DNA of 64,000 bases from Lachnospiraceae bacterium. GTDB lineage: Bacteria; Bacillota; Clostridia; Lachnospirales; Lachnospiraceae. Position 1 is the first letter of the stretch; each line of letters starts with the position of its first letter. The position numbers and the translations under genes are program-made. The notes beneath the pieces were generated by a model. That model had not been told where the DNA came from, ran no database searches, and was given only the letters and a program-made list of their open reading frames with translations. The DNA is taken from positions 1-64,000 of the forward strand of contig JAFRIW010000028.1 in assembly GCA_017432565.1 (NCBI GenBank), read 5' to 3'. Below, piece after piece: positions 18,146 through 26,695 of the stretch.

Positions 18146-18293
18146 TTCCGATCCCCCTTTTTGCAAAATCAGATAAAACCTCCCGTGTGATTCTCGCTTC
18201 TGTCGATACTAACTATAGCGGACGCGGGAAAACCGGGTTATAATAAATTCATCACTTTCTGTCGTATTTATGCCTATTTCAAGGAGGAATGTC

Positions 18294-19523
18294 ATGCAGT
18301 CTGCCTCAGACAGGATTCATCTGTTTCATGACCTGCTCGGCTGCGGCCCGGAGCTGAATTATACGGTCCTGACACCTTCTCTCACCCTTCTGGAGAGCAG
18401 TTGTCCCTTTGCCGTCCGCCTCCCCGCGCTTCTCCGGCTGGATGACCTCTTCCGGGAGCAAATCGCACCGTATGCCGCCAGCGGCAGTCCTGTCATTCTC
18501 TCATCCGGAGCCGGTATGATCTGGGCGGTCGACTATGAGAAAGACACTGACCGGAACCTGCAGGCATATCACCTGATCGGCCCCATCATGATCGATGACG
18601 TCCCGGCGCAGAGAATCCGCTCCTATCTGTCAGATTTTGACCTGGACCTTGCCGGAATACGACAGCTCCTGACCGAGCTGTCCGCTCTTCCGGTTTTACC
18701 GATTACCCAGTTCCGGAATTACGGCCTGATGCAGCATTACTGCCTCACCGGCGAGAAAGCCGGCGCAGAGATCTTCTCCTATGCGGACCTGATGCCCGGA
18801 GAAAAATCGGAGGAAAGTGTCCCGGAGCACTCCTCCCACGGAACCTGGCAGATGGAGCAGGAGCTCCTGAAGCTGATCGAAGAGGGAAATCCCGATTACA
18901 GACAGCACGCGGCGCGTCTGACGTCACGCGGCAGGATGGAACCGCTCGGAAACGGTGACCCGCTCCGGCATATGAAGAATACGGCAATCATCTTTACTTC
19001 TCTGTGTGCGCGGGCGGCGATCCGGGGCGGCCTCACGCCGGAAGCCGGCTATTCAATCAGTGACCACTATATCAATCTTCTGGAAAACGCTTCTTCTTTT
19101 GAAGAAGTATCCGAACTCAACGCACAGATGCAGGAGGAGTATGTATCCCGCGTCCACGCATGCCGCTCACAGAGCCTGTCTCCGCTTGTCCAGAATACCT
19201 GTCAGTATCTTCTCGATCATCTTTCCGAACCACTGAACGTTCCGATGCTCGCGAAGGAGATGGGCTATTCCGTCTCCTACCTGGCGCGCGTGTTCCGGAA
19301 GCAGACGGGCATGACCCTGCACGAATACCAGCGTGCAAAGCGGATAGAGCGGGCGATGGACGCACTTCGCGAAGGCACCGAACCGGTCCAGAGCATCTGC
19401 CACCGGCTCGGCTTCGGTTCACACAGTTATTTTACGGAACAGTTTCGCAAACACACCGGTATGACGCCGAATGATTATCGTCGGCATAACGGAGCAGCAC
19501 AGGAAAGGAGACAGAATGGATAA
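18294..19523 (+). CDS. AraC-family transcriptional regulator
   Basis: 409 residues. The start at 18294 follows AAGGAGG (18281-18287). A long N-terminal sensing region (1-295) is followed by a typical two-helix-turn-helix AraC domain (YLARVFRKQTGMTLHEYQ; LGFGSHSYFTEQFRKHTGMTP). The N-terminal region shares a block around IEEGNPDY and NGDPLRHMKNTAIIF with the regulator at 58668-59915, so the two are paralogues with the same sensor design. It overlaps the GH3 start by eight bases (translational coupling) and is divergent from the GPH symporter, so it likely controls both directions. Confidence 0.88.
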   Translation: MQSASDRIHLFHDLLGCGPELNYTVLTPSLTLLESSCPFAVRLPALLRLDDLFREQIAPYAASGSPVILSSGAGMIWAVDYEKDTDRNLQAYHLIGPIMIDDVPAQRIRSYLSDFDLDLAGIRQLLTELSALPVLPITQFRNYGLMQHYCLTGEKAGAEIFSYADLMPGEKSEESVPEHSSHGTWQMEQELLKLIEEGNPDYRQHAARLTSRGRMEPLGNGDPLRHMKNTAIIFTSLCARAAIRGGLTPEAGYSISDHYINLLENASSFEEVSELNAQMQEEYVSRVHACRSQSLSPLVQNTCQYLLDHLSEPLNVPMLAKEMGYSVSYLARVFRKQTGMTLHEYQRAKRIERAMDALREGTEPVQSICHRLGFGSHSYFTEQFRKHTGMTPNDYRRHNGAAQERRQNG

Positions 19524-21939
19524 GTACATGAACCCTGAATTAACGCCGGAGGAGCGGGCACAGGACCTTCTCGGGAAAATGAGTCTGGAAGAAAAGATGG
19601 CTCAGATCCGGGGGATCTTCCCTTTTCATTTTGAGGGGGAGGACCCGGAAGATGTGTGGATCAAGGGCTGCGGGATCGGGCAGGTGAGCTGCCTGCTCAC
19701 ACAGATGGGCGAGACGACCGCTGCAGAGGCCGTCGCCTGGCAGCGGCGCACACAGGAGAAGGTGATGCGGGAAAGCCCGCACCATATCCCTGCCGCCTTC
19801 CATATGGAAGGCGTCAACGGAGCGTATTTTCAGGGCGCCGTCGACTATCCGACCGGCGTCAGCCGCGGCGCTTCTTTCGATCCTTCACTGGAGCGCGAGA
19901 TCGGGCAAAATGTGGCGCGCATCGAGCTTGCAGCGGGCATTACACAGATTCTCTCCCCGGTGCTGGATGTGGCGCGCGACCCTCGTATGGGACGCTGCGG
20001 CGAAGCCTACGGAGATGATCCGGTTCTCGCGTCCGCGATGGGCAGTGCTTATACAGAAGGCATTCAGGAGCAGGAAAACGGCGGACGCCGCGCAGCGGCG
20101 ACGGCTAAGCATTTCGTGGGCTTCCACTCTTCACGGGGCGGCATCCACGGCGGCGGTTCTTCCATCGGAGAGCGCGAGCTGCGCGAGGTCTACGCGAGGA
20201 GCTTCCAGGCAGCCATCAGCGAAGCGCATCTGAAAGGCATCATGCCCTGCTACAACGTGATGGACGGGATTCCCTTCTCTTCCAATCCGGCTTATCTGAC
20301 CGGGCTGCTCCGGGAGGAAATGGGATTTGACGGCGTTGCGGTCTCCGATTACAGTGCAGCCTCCCAGGTCTATGACGTCAAGAAGGTCGGTGAGAGCTAT
20401 GCGGATGCGGGAATCTATTGTCTTGATGCCGGTCTGGATGTCGAACTTCCTTCCCCCCTCGCTTACGGAAAGGAACTGGAGGAGCGCTTTTCCACCGGTG
20501 AGGCGGATATCGCCATCCTGAACCGGGCGGTCCTGCGCGTCCTGACGGAAAAATTCCGCATGGGCCTGTTTGAACACCCCTTCGGGGACCCGGAACTTCT
20601 GAAAGAAGCACTGGAAGCGGATCAGGCGAGCGGCACCGCGAAGCGGGCGGCCGCGGAATCCATCGTCCTTCTTCGCAACAACGGCATCCTGCCGCTGGAC
20701 GGCAGCCGGATCCGCAAGGTCGCCGTAATCGGGCCGCATGCGGCGAATGCGCGTTTTTACTTCGGCGGCTACACGCATCTTTCCATGATGGAATCCTCGC
20801 TCGCGGCGCGCAACTCACTCGCAGGCGTCGGGTCCGGAAACGAGGCACTCGGAGAAGACCGGCTGATCCCCGGGACCAAAGTCCAGAAAGATGACGATCC
20901 TGTTTTTGACGGCGTGCTGCGCTGGCTGCACCCGGTCTGCAGAAGCCTGCTTGAGGAACTGCGGCAGCGCCGGCCGGAGATTGATTTTGCCTGGGCACAG
21001 GGTTATCCCATCGCCGGTGCCTCACAGGAGGGCTTTGAGGAAGCCCTCGCTGCGGCACAGGATGCGGACCTCATCCTGGTGACGCTCGGCGGCAAGCACG
21101 GGACGGGTTCCGTCGCGACCATGGGAGAAGGCATCGACGCGACAGATATCAATCTGCCCGCCTGCCAGGACGCATTTCTGAAGAAGGCGGCCGCGCTCGG
21201 CAAGCCGGTCATCGGCATCCACTTCGGCGGGCGTCCCGTCTCCAGCGATGCGGCGGACGAATGCACGGACGCCCTGATCGAGGCCTTCTGCCCCGCATCC
21301 CATACCGCTGAGGTGCTCACGGATATTCTCTTCGGGCTGCAGAATCCGTCCGGGAAACTGCCGGTCAATATCGCATACAACGCGGGGCAGGTCCCGGTGG
21401 TTTACAGCCACGAGAACGGCTCCTGCTGGCATCAGGCCGAGTCCATCGGCTTCCCGGATTATGTGGATTGTTCCCATCATCCGCGCTATGCCTTCGGCCA
21501 CGGTCTGTCCTACACAAAGTTTGAATACGCGGATCTGCAGGTGGGCAATCAGATCGATGATGCCGAAACGGCACCGGATCAGGAAATTGTCATTTCCTGC
21601 ACCGTCACAAATACCGGCAGCAGAGAAGGAACTGAGATCGTCCAGCTCTATCTGGCCGATGAATATGCATCCGTCGCGCGTCCGAATATGGAGCTGCAGG
21701 GCGCTGCCCGTGTCAGCCTCGCGCCGGGAGAAAAGAAGACCGTGCGCTTCCATGTGCATCCGTCCGTGATGGCATTCCTGGACCGGGCGATGAAATGGAA
21801 GATCGAGAAAGGAAGATTCCTGGTCATGATCGGCGCCGCTTCCGACGACATCCGTCTCGAAGGCAGCTATACCGTGACACAGGATCAGTTTATAGACGGG
21901 AAGTCCCGCGCGTTCTACGCGAAGGCCGAGATCAGGTAA
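19516..21939 (+). CDS. GH3 beta-glycosidase (beta-glucosidase/beta-xylosidase)
   Basis: 807 residues from ATG 19516, preceded by GGAAAGGAG; the ATG overlaps the regulator's stop. Normal GH3 order: N-terminal barrel with KHFVGFHSSRGG (198-209), MPCYNVMDGIP and nucleophile D278 in GVAVSDYSAAS. Then come the alpha/beta sandwich (IVLLRNNGILPLDG; GSVATMGEGID) and a fibronectin-like C-terminal domain (SCTVTNTGSREGTEIVQLY). There is no signal peptide. The barrel sequence is closest in style to bacterial beta-xylosidase/beta-glucosidase GH3 proteins; exact sugar unknown. The coupling to an AraC regulator is unusual because regulator and enzyme are then made in fixed ratio. Confidence 0.9.
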   Translation: MDKYMNPELTPEERAQDLLGKMSLEEKMAQIRGIFPFHFEGEDPEDVWIKGCGIGQVSCLLTQMGETTAAEAVAWQRRTQEKVMRESPHHIPAAFHMEGVNGAYFQGAVDYPTGVSRGASFDPSLEREIGQNVARIELAAGITQILSPVLDVARDPRMGRCGEAYGDDPVLASAMGSAYTEGIQEQENGGRRAAATAKHFVGFHSSRGGIHGGGSSIGERELREVYARSFQAAISEAHLKGIMPCYNVMDGIPFSSNPAYLTGLLREEMGFDGVAVSDYSAASQVYDVKKVGESYADAGIYCLDAGLDVELPSPLAYGKELEERFSTGEADIAILNRAVLRVLTEKFRMGLFEHPFGDPELLKEALEADQASGTAKRAAAESIVLLRNNGILPLDGSRIRKVAVIGPHAANARFYFGGYTHLSMMESSLAARNSLAGVGSGNEALGEDRLIPGTKVQKDDDPVFDGVLRWLHPVCRSLLEELRQRRPEIDFAWAQGYPIAGASQEGFEEALAAAQDADLILVTLGGKHGTGSVATMGEGIDATDINLPACQDAFLKKAAALGKPVIGIHFGGRPVSSDAADECTDALIEAFCPASHTAEVLTDILFGLQNPSGKLPVNIAYNAGQVPVVYSHENGSCWHQAESIGFPDYVDCSHHPRYAFGHGLSYTKFEYADLQVGNQIDDAETAPDQEIVISCTVTNTGSREGTEIVQLYLADEYASVARPNMELQGAARVSLAPGEKKTVRFHVHPSVMAFLDRAMKWKIEKGRFLVMIGAASDDIRLEGSYTVTQDQFIDGKSRAFYAKAEIR

Positions 21940-21950
21940 AAGCCGCTACG

Positions 21951-21990
21951 GCGGCTCTCCTGCACCTGGGGCGGCTCTCCTGCACCTGAT
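21951..21990 (+). repeat. Two tandem 20-bp repeats
   Basis: GCGGCTCTCCTGCACCTGGG (21951-21970) is followed directly by a second copy (21971-21990) differing only at its last two bases. It lies just after the GH3 stop. The first GCGGCT also closes a small hairpin with AGCCGC (21941-21946). No function is evident. Confidence 0.85.
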
Positions 21991-21996
21991 TTTAAA

Positions 21997-22042
21997 AAAA
22001 TTGATCTCAATTGCTGCTATTTCAGTAATTGAGATCAATTTT
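21997..22042. terminator. Bidirectional terminator hairpin that is also unit 1 of array 1
   Basis: AAAATTGATCTCAATT (21997-22012) is the perfect reverse complement of AATTGAGATCAATTTT (22027-22042). GCTG/CAGT adds four more pairs (one wobble) and leaves a six-base loop. A and T runs lie on both sides, so it could end transcripts from the GH3 gene on one strand and from GH78 on the other. The TTGATC/GATCAA words within it are the half-sites of the first dyad of the phased array. Being AT-rich, the stem is weaker than a classical terminator. Confidence 0.5.
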
Positions 22043-22291
22043 ATATTCCGGCAGATGATGTCGTTTTACGTTTTTTGTACCCTTCTTCTATTTTTCATCG
22101 GATCAAGTACAAATCATGATCATTGCCTTCATGCAATTATCCGGGAAATCGACAGTTCACATAAAATAGTTATACTCAAAAGGCTCTTAATATGTAAGTG
22201 CGTTCATTCCTCTTTTCCAGACTCTGGAAAACGGAAAAGTTCACAAACAATTCTTGTTCCTGTTCGCCCGATTTCTTCCGAATAGGTACAA
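22001..22291. repeat. Phased dyad array, copy 1 (four 38-bp units)
   Basis: This AT-rich 404-bp gap between convergent genes holds four units of the form TTGTACYT-N22-ARGTACAA. Half-sites are: unit 1 TTGATC 22001/GATCAA 22033; unit 2 TTGTAC 22075/GTACAA 22107; unit 3 TTATAC 22170/GTTCAT 22202 (degenerate); unit 4 TTGTTC 22254/GTACAA 22286. Every unit spans 38 bp, and unit starts are 74, 95 and 84 bp apart. Copy 2 at 47132-47422 has the same spacings without any insertion or deletion. Shared blocks at equal offsets include ATAAAATA (offset 160), AAGTTCACA (236) and CCCGATTT (266). It does not look coding. Function unknown; a DNA-binding platform is the simplest reading. Confidence 0.8.
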
Positions 22292-22343
22292 ATAATGAAC
22301 TTCCTGCTCACAAGCAGTCTGTCCTGCTCCAAGCGGCTTGCCC

Positions 22344-25136
22344 TTACGCCAGTATCTCTCCCAGCTTCTCCACAACCTTCCCGGCTGTCTCCATGTCCAC
22401 GGGAATGAACGGCATGAAGGCCGCCCCGCGGATGGTCATGGCACCGCGCTCCTCGTCGTGGGCAATGCCGAACATGACCGGCGAGAACTCCTGCAGAACT
22501 GCAGCGGCGCGCTCATCCTTTAAGAGGTCGCGCAGCTTGCTGTCCCAGCCGTAGAGCTTCCGGAAATCCTTCTCCGGTGTGTAGGTATATGTATAGCTGC
22601 CGGCATCGAGCGTCAGCACTCTCTTCTCCGGATCCGCGGGCAGTGTCAGAACCGCCTGTGCATCGAACGGCACCGTCACGCTGACCTTCATATCTCCGTT
22701 CTCCAGCACTTCCCATGCACACTCATATTTGCCGGAGACCGAGTCATAGCTGCCGCATACTTTCTTCAGCCGCGCATCCGGGTGAGGTTCGATGATGGCC
22801 TTCTTCCAGCCCGGCTCCGCCGCGCGCAGACCCAGCGCATAGGCATACAGGAACTCTGAGACCGAGCCGTAGGAATAGTGGTTCAGCGAGTTCATCTCGT
22901 TGTCCGCGATCGTGCCGTCCGGCGAGACGGAATTCCACCGCTCCCAGATGGTCGTTGCACCCAGGTTGACTTCGTAGATCCAGCCCGGGAACTCCTCGTT
23001 GAACAGGAAATCATAAGCCAGGTCAAACAGTCCCTGCTCCGCGAGAACCGTGCACAGCTGCGGCGCGCCGGCAAAGCCGCATTTGATCTTGTAAAGATCC
23101 AGCTCAAAGCGCCGGTTCAGTCCTTCGATGATCTTGTCCCGGTCAGGGTACAGGCCGAACTTCAGCGCGTTGATATACGCCGCCTGTGTGTTGCAGGCGA
23201 GCCGCCCTGTCTGGCTGAAATATTCTCTGAAGATCGCGGTGCGGATCTTCTCCGCAAGAGCCGCATAAACTGCGGCGTCTCCTTCATAGCCAAGCACCTC
23301 TGCCGCCTCAGAGACGATCTGCGCGGATCTGCAGTAATACAGCGAGGCCAGGTACCCGTCATCGGTTCCGCCCTTGTAGCTCATCGGTGTCGCGCCGTCC
23401 AGTGCGACCCAGTCACCAAACTGGAAGCCGAAGTCCCACAGATACTTCCTGCCGCCGTCCGGATCGCCCTCCTGTCCGCGTCCCGCGTCCTGCCGGTCGA
23501 TCCAGTCGACCCAGTCCTTCATCATGGGATAAGCTTCTTCCAGCTCTGTCTTGTTTCCGTACGCCTTATACAGTGCCCACGGCACAAACGTGCCCACATC
23601 GCCCCAGATCGCACCGCCGCCCGGCGCGTGGCCGAAATTCGGGAAGAAGTTCGGGATGGCGCCGTCCACCATAACCTGCTCGTCCCGCAGATCCTTAAAG
23701 AACTTGTGGAAGAAGGCCAGCGTGTCCATATGATACGTCGCCGTCGGAGCGAAAATATTCGCATCGCCCGTCCAGCCAAGACGCTCGGAGCGCTGCGGAC
23801 AGTCGGTCGGGATGTCGATGAAATTCGAGCGCTGGCTCCAGATCGTGTTCTCATACAGCCTGTTGATCTTCTCGTTGCCCGTCTCAAAATATCCGGTGCG
23901 GTCCAGATCCGAGTACAGCACGCATCCGCAGAACGCGGCGGGATCCGCCTCGCCGTCCCATCCGGAGACCTTCACATACCGGAAGCCGAAGAACGTGAAC
24001 CGCGGCTGTACGACCTGTGCCGTGCCGTCCGAGATGAAGTGGAATTCTGATTTTGCATCGCGGTATTCACCGTGATAGAAATTGCCCTTCTGCATGATCT
24101 CGCCGAACTCCAGCTTCACATGCGTTCCCTTCGGAAGCTGTGCCGTGATCTCAACGAATCCGGCAAAATTCTGCCCGAAGTCGAGCACGGTTTCACCGGC
24201 AGGCGTGTGCAGTACTTCCTGTACCGGAATTCTATCCTTGATCACGACAGGCAGGGACAGGCGGTCGCGGAGCGGCACGGCAAGATTCGCTGTGCCGGGA
24301 TCCTCCTCCGGATGTTCCAGAACGCAGACCGGCTTCCAGGGATTCTCTTTGCCCTCGTAGAGCAGACGGTTGACGATCTCACCGTCGTAAATACCCGAGT
24401 CCTCGGTCAGAGAGCCTCGCACCTGCCAGCTCTCATCCGTCTCGATGATTTCCTCGCTGCCATCGGTATAAACGATGTGCAGCTCGGCTGCCGCAGCCAT
24501 GCGGTCGCCGAAATTGTTGTCCTTCAGTTCCAGTCCGAAGGTGCTCATGTACCATCCCTTGCCGCAGGCAATGGTCAGGTAGTTCTCCCCTTCCTTCAGC
24601 GTATCGATCGGATATGTAATGATCTGAAGGCCTTTCTCATAGTGATTCAGATACGGCGTCAGGAATTCCTTCCCGATCTTTTCCCCGTTCAGAGATGCCT
24701 CAAACAGGCCGGCGCCGCTGATATAGAGCCGCGCACAGGCAACCGGCTTCTGAACCGCGAAGCACTTCGCGAATTCCGGATGGAAGGTGTCTTCCTTCGC
24801 CGCCGCGATCCATTTGCCCAGGAACGCCCCGCCCATTTTGCCGGTCTCGAAGAAAGTACATCCCGAAGCAGTCTCGCCGTTGTCCCCCGTCACGGTGATC
24901 CGGACATAGTATCTCGTGCGCGGCCTGCGGGCAAAATCAAGAATCGTGCCGCGGCTGTCGGCGTCCTCCGCGCTCAGAAGCACTTCGGAGAAGTCCTCCT
25001 TCCCGCTGACCTCGACGAGAGCCTTTTCACAGTGCTTTGCCTGCGTGTCCGTCACCTTCCAGGAGACATAGACCGGATCCAGTGCGAATCCAACCGGCTC
25101 CTTGATTCCGTTGATTTTGATCTGTTCAATTTTCAT
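22344..25136 (-). CDS. GH78 alpha-L-rhamnosidase
   Basis: 930 residues from ATG 25136, which has GGGGAG seven bases upstream and gives the normal family start MKIEQIKINGIKEPVGFALD. N-terminal beta-sandwich domains precede the (alpha/alpha)6-barrel with the classical motif DIPTDCPQRSERLGWTGDA, whose E is the general acid. The catalytic base lies in TTIWERWNSVSPDG, followed by NSLNHYSYGSV. The C-terminal beta-domain is near residues 810-930. There is no signal peptide, so it removes terminal rhamnose inside the cell. It follows an acetyl-esterase-like gene by 65 bp, likely one transcript. Its 3' end faces array 1. Confidence 0.93.
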   Translation of the reverse strand: MKIEQIKINGIKEPVGFALDPVYVSWKVTDTQAKHCEKALVEVSGKEDFSEVLLSAEDADSRGTILDFARRPRTRYYVRITVTGDNGETASGCTFFETGKMGGAFLGKWIAAAKEDTFHPEFAKCFAVQKPVACARLYISGAGLFEASLNGEKIGKEFLTPYLNHYEKGLQIITYPIDTLKEGENYLTIACGKGWYMSTFGLELKDNNFGDRMAAAAELHIVYTDGSEEIIETDESWQVRGSLTEDSGIYDGEIVNRLLYEGKENPWKPVCVLEHPEEDPGTANLAVPLRDRLSLPVVIKDRIPVQEVLHTPAGETVLDFGQNFAGFVEITAQLPKGTHVKLEFGEIMQKGNFYHGEYRDAKSEFHFISDGTAQVVQPRFTFFGFRYVKVSGWDGEADPAAFCGCVLYSDLDRTGYFETGNEKINRLYENTIWSQRSNFIDIPTDCPQRSERLGWTGDANIFAPTATYHMDTLAFFHKFFKDLRDEQVMVDGAIPNFFPNFGHAPGGGAIWGDVGTFVPWALYKAYGNKTELEEAYPMMKDWVDWIDRQDAGRGQEGDPDGGRKYLWDFGFQFGDWVALDGATPMSYKGGTDDGYLASLYYCRSAQIVSEAAEVLGYEGDAAVYAALAEKIRTAIFREYFSQTGRLACNTQAAYINALKFGLYPDRDKIIEGLNRRFELDLYKIKCGFAGAPQLCTVLAEQGLFDLAYDFLFNEEFPGWIYEVNLGATTIWERWNSVSPDGTIADNEMNSLNHYSYGSVSEFLYAYALGLRAAEPGWKKAIIEPHPDARLKKVCGSYDSVSGKYECAWEVLENGDMKVSVTVPFDAQAVLTLPADPEKRVLTLDAGSYTYTYTPEKDFRKLYGWDSKLRDLLKDERAAAVLQEFSPVMFGIAHDEERGAMTIRGAAFMPFIPVDMETAGKVVEKLGEILA

Positions 25137-25201
25137 GCTGTAACTCCCCATTATGTCTTCTGCTGTACTGTTGCTTTTTCTATACATGATCCGGATCGTC
25201 T

Positions 25202-26203
25202 TTACTGAAAAGTCCGGTTGATCCAGTCCGCGAACAGGCCTTTCCACTCCTTCACGGCGCTCCAGTCCTGCCTGAACATCGGCATCTGCTCATGCACGCA
25301 GCCGCCGAAGCCGTGACCGCCGTACGGGAACAGATGCAGCTCCGTCTTCACGCCTTTGCGGGAGGCAATCATCGCCAGCTCCGCATCCAGGTACGGGTCG
25401 ACCACGTCGTCGTCCCAGCAGGCGCACAGGAACATCGGGCAGTCGCCCTCCTGCACGTGCGTGCGCATCTCGTAGCGGTCGCTGAAGGCCTGCCGCTGCG
25501 CCGGATCCTCATAGATCTCCCGGCCGCCGATGACTGCGACGATTTTGTCGTTTGCCATGGAGATGGCAGGATAAACCATGCCGAGCGCGTTCACACAGCC
25601 GTTTACCGCATCCACCTCATCCGGCGTATAGCCTTCCCAAACGACGGGTTCATTCCGGAAAACCAGCGCGGTCACGCCGCACAGATTGCCGCCGGCGGAA
25701 AATCCGACAATTCCGATTTTGCCGGGATCAATTCCGAACTCGTCTGCGTGGAAACGCACATAGCGGATGGCGCGCTGACAGTCCAGATACATCAGCGGCG
25801 CGCGGTTCGGATAGGACCGGTACCACAGCACAAAAGCGCTGATCCCCGCCTCATTTAAGAACTGCGCGATATGCTCGCCCTCGCTGTCCATGGACTTGGT
25901 CAGGTAGGCGCCGCCCGGGCAGATGATCACACATCTGTCGCTCCCTTCCTTCAGATACGGAATCAGGAACGGCACATCTTCATAAGTCTCTTTTGCCAGG
26001 CCGGTCTGGATCTCCTGGCGATATACCATCGTGTCATTTCCTGACAGGTCTCCGATCTCCGGCGTTGATTTGTCCCAGATGCCCGGATACTTCATGAACA
26101 GATCTTCCTGCGTGTACTCCTCGTGCCAGTCCATTACATCCCGTTTGCTCTCCGGGCGGTTTCCCGGAATCGTCTCCCCCCAGATCGGTATTCTTTTCTC
26201 CAT
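25202..26203 (-). CDS. Alpha/beta hydrolase, acetyl-esterase/lipase type
   Basis: 333 residues without signal peptide. The oxyanion motif is CPGGAYLT (95-102), the nucleophile S169 lies in GIVGFSAGGNLCG, the likely acid is in CWDDDVVDPYLD and the histidine in YGGHGFGGCVHE. This is the BD-FAE/Aes-like group, whose members deacetylate xylo-oligosaccharides and other sugars. It precedes the GH78 gene in the same operon, so deacylation of a rhamnose-containing substrate is likely (inference). Start supported by AAAGAGGG upstream. Confidence 0.83.
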   Translation of the reverse strand: MEKRIPIWGETIPGNRPESKRDVMDWHEEYTQEDLFMKYPGIWDKSTPEIGDLSGNDTMVYRQEIQTGLAKETYEDVPFLIPYLKEGSDRCVIICPGGAYLTKSMDSEGEHIAQFLNEAGISAFVLWYRSYPNRAPLMYLDCQRAIRYVRFHADEFGIDPGKIGIVGFSAGGNLCGVTALVFRNEPVVWEGYTPDEVDAVNGCVNALGMVYPAISMANDKIVAVIGGREIYEDPAQRQAFSDRYEMRTHVQEGDCPMFLCACWDDDVVDPYLDAELAMIASRKGVKTELHLFPYGGHGFGGCVHEQMPMFRQDWSAVKEWKGLFADWINRTFQ

Positions 26204-26251
26204 GTAAAACCCTCTTTCTTATGTCGTCCCTTCTGCTGTTCCGTTTTTTTT

Positions 26252-26283
26252 TGAACCTCTCACCGCCTGTAGAGGCGGGAGTC
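26252..26283 (-). mobile_element. Solo right-end remnant of an IS605-type (TnpB) element
   Basis: Read on the minus strand, this segment is ACTCCCGCCTC-TACAGGCGGTG-AGAGGTTCAA. It matches 28 of 32 bases of the terminus at 110-141, including the perfect stem CCGCCT/AGGCGG (26263-26268/26273-26278) and the end GAGGTTCAA. No tnpB coding sequence adjoins it. It is probably the leftover of an excised or decayed element, or a free-standing guide-RNA-like hairpin. Confidence 0.55.
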
Positions 26284-26299
26284 TTCTCGACTGGTCGAA

Positions 26300-26341
26300 T
26301 AAACGGAAAGCGGAACGCTCCTCTCCGGGAACGCTCCGCTT
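26300..26341 (-). terminator. Probable terminator of the 74-residue protein gene
   Basis: AAGCGGA (26308-26314) pairs with TCCGCTT (26335-26341). On the minus strand the stem is followed by TCCGTTTATT. It lies 13 bp after the stop of the small gene. Confidence 0.5.
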
Positions 26342-26354
26342 CTTTTATACATTC

Positions 26355-26579
26355 TTACAGAAACTTCTTGATAATTTCCATCGGATCCTCTGTCCCGCCG
26401 TTCGCGATCTGCTCACGCACAACTTTTTCGATCATCGGCTCCATGAAATCCGGAATATTGATTCCCGCAACTTTTTCAATGGTCTTGGCCGGCGCGCTTT
26501 CAAATTCCTTCAGAAGTACCGGATCGCTCTGTATCTTTTTGACAACTTCTGCTGCCTTCTGCTGCATTCCCGCATCCAT
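26355..26579 (-). CDS. Small helical protein of unknown function
   Basis: 74 residues starting MDAGMQQKAAEVVKKIQSDP, with a GAAAGGAGATC site upstream. It is predicted mainly alpha-helical, acidic and basic in turn, without cysteines or a signal peptide. The segment DPVLLKEFESAPAKTIEKVAGI recalls the short helical N-terminal region of Nif11-like leader proteins, but no leader cleavage motif or peptide-modifying enzyme is nearby, so I do not call it a precursor. It stands alone between two terminators, which suggests its own promoter. Confidence 0.7.
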   Translation of the reverse strand: MDAGMQQKAAEVVKKIQSDPVLLKEFESAPAKTIEKVAGINIPDFMEPMIEKVVREQIANGGTEDPMEIIKKFL

Positions 26580-26654
26580 CGCACTGATCTCCTTTCAGAA
26601 ACACAAACAACGTTCCATTTACATTTTAACGTTTTCCGCTCCGCCTGAAAACCT

Positions 26655-26679
26655 CGCCGCTTTGCAAAATACCGCGGCG
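26655..26679 (-). terminator. Probable terminator after the GH35 gene
   Basis: CGCCGC (26655-26660) pairs with GCGGCG (26674-26679), and on the minus strand AGGTTTTC follows. It ends the large locus C operon 17 bp after the GH35 stop codon. Confidence 0.5.
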
Positions 26680-26695
26680 GGACTGCGTATCTTCC

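Noticed and set aside
19117..19422. Arginine/serine-rich antisense frame in the AraC gene
   Set aside because: Composition typical of an antisense shadow; no start signal.
22001..22285. A 94-codon open frame on the plus strand across array 1
   Set aside because: It starts with TTG without a ribosome site, and the same frame in the homologous copy 2 has several stops. Conservation follows the half-sites, not codons.
22001..22291. Structured non-coding RNA as explanation of the arrays
   Set aside because: Where left arms differ between copies (TTGTTC versus TTGAAC) the right arm stays GTACAA, so pairing is not preserved. Not fully excluded.
26355..26579. Nif11-type peptide precursor
   Set aside because: No Gly-Gly-type cleavage site, no core peptide and no modifying enzyme or exporter nearby.
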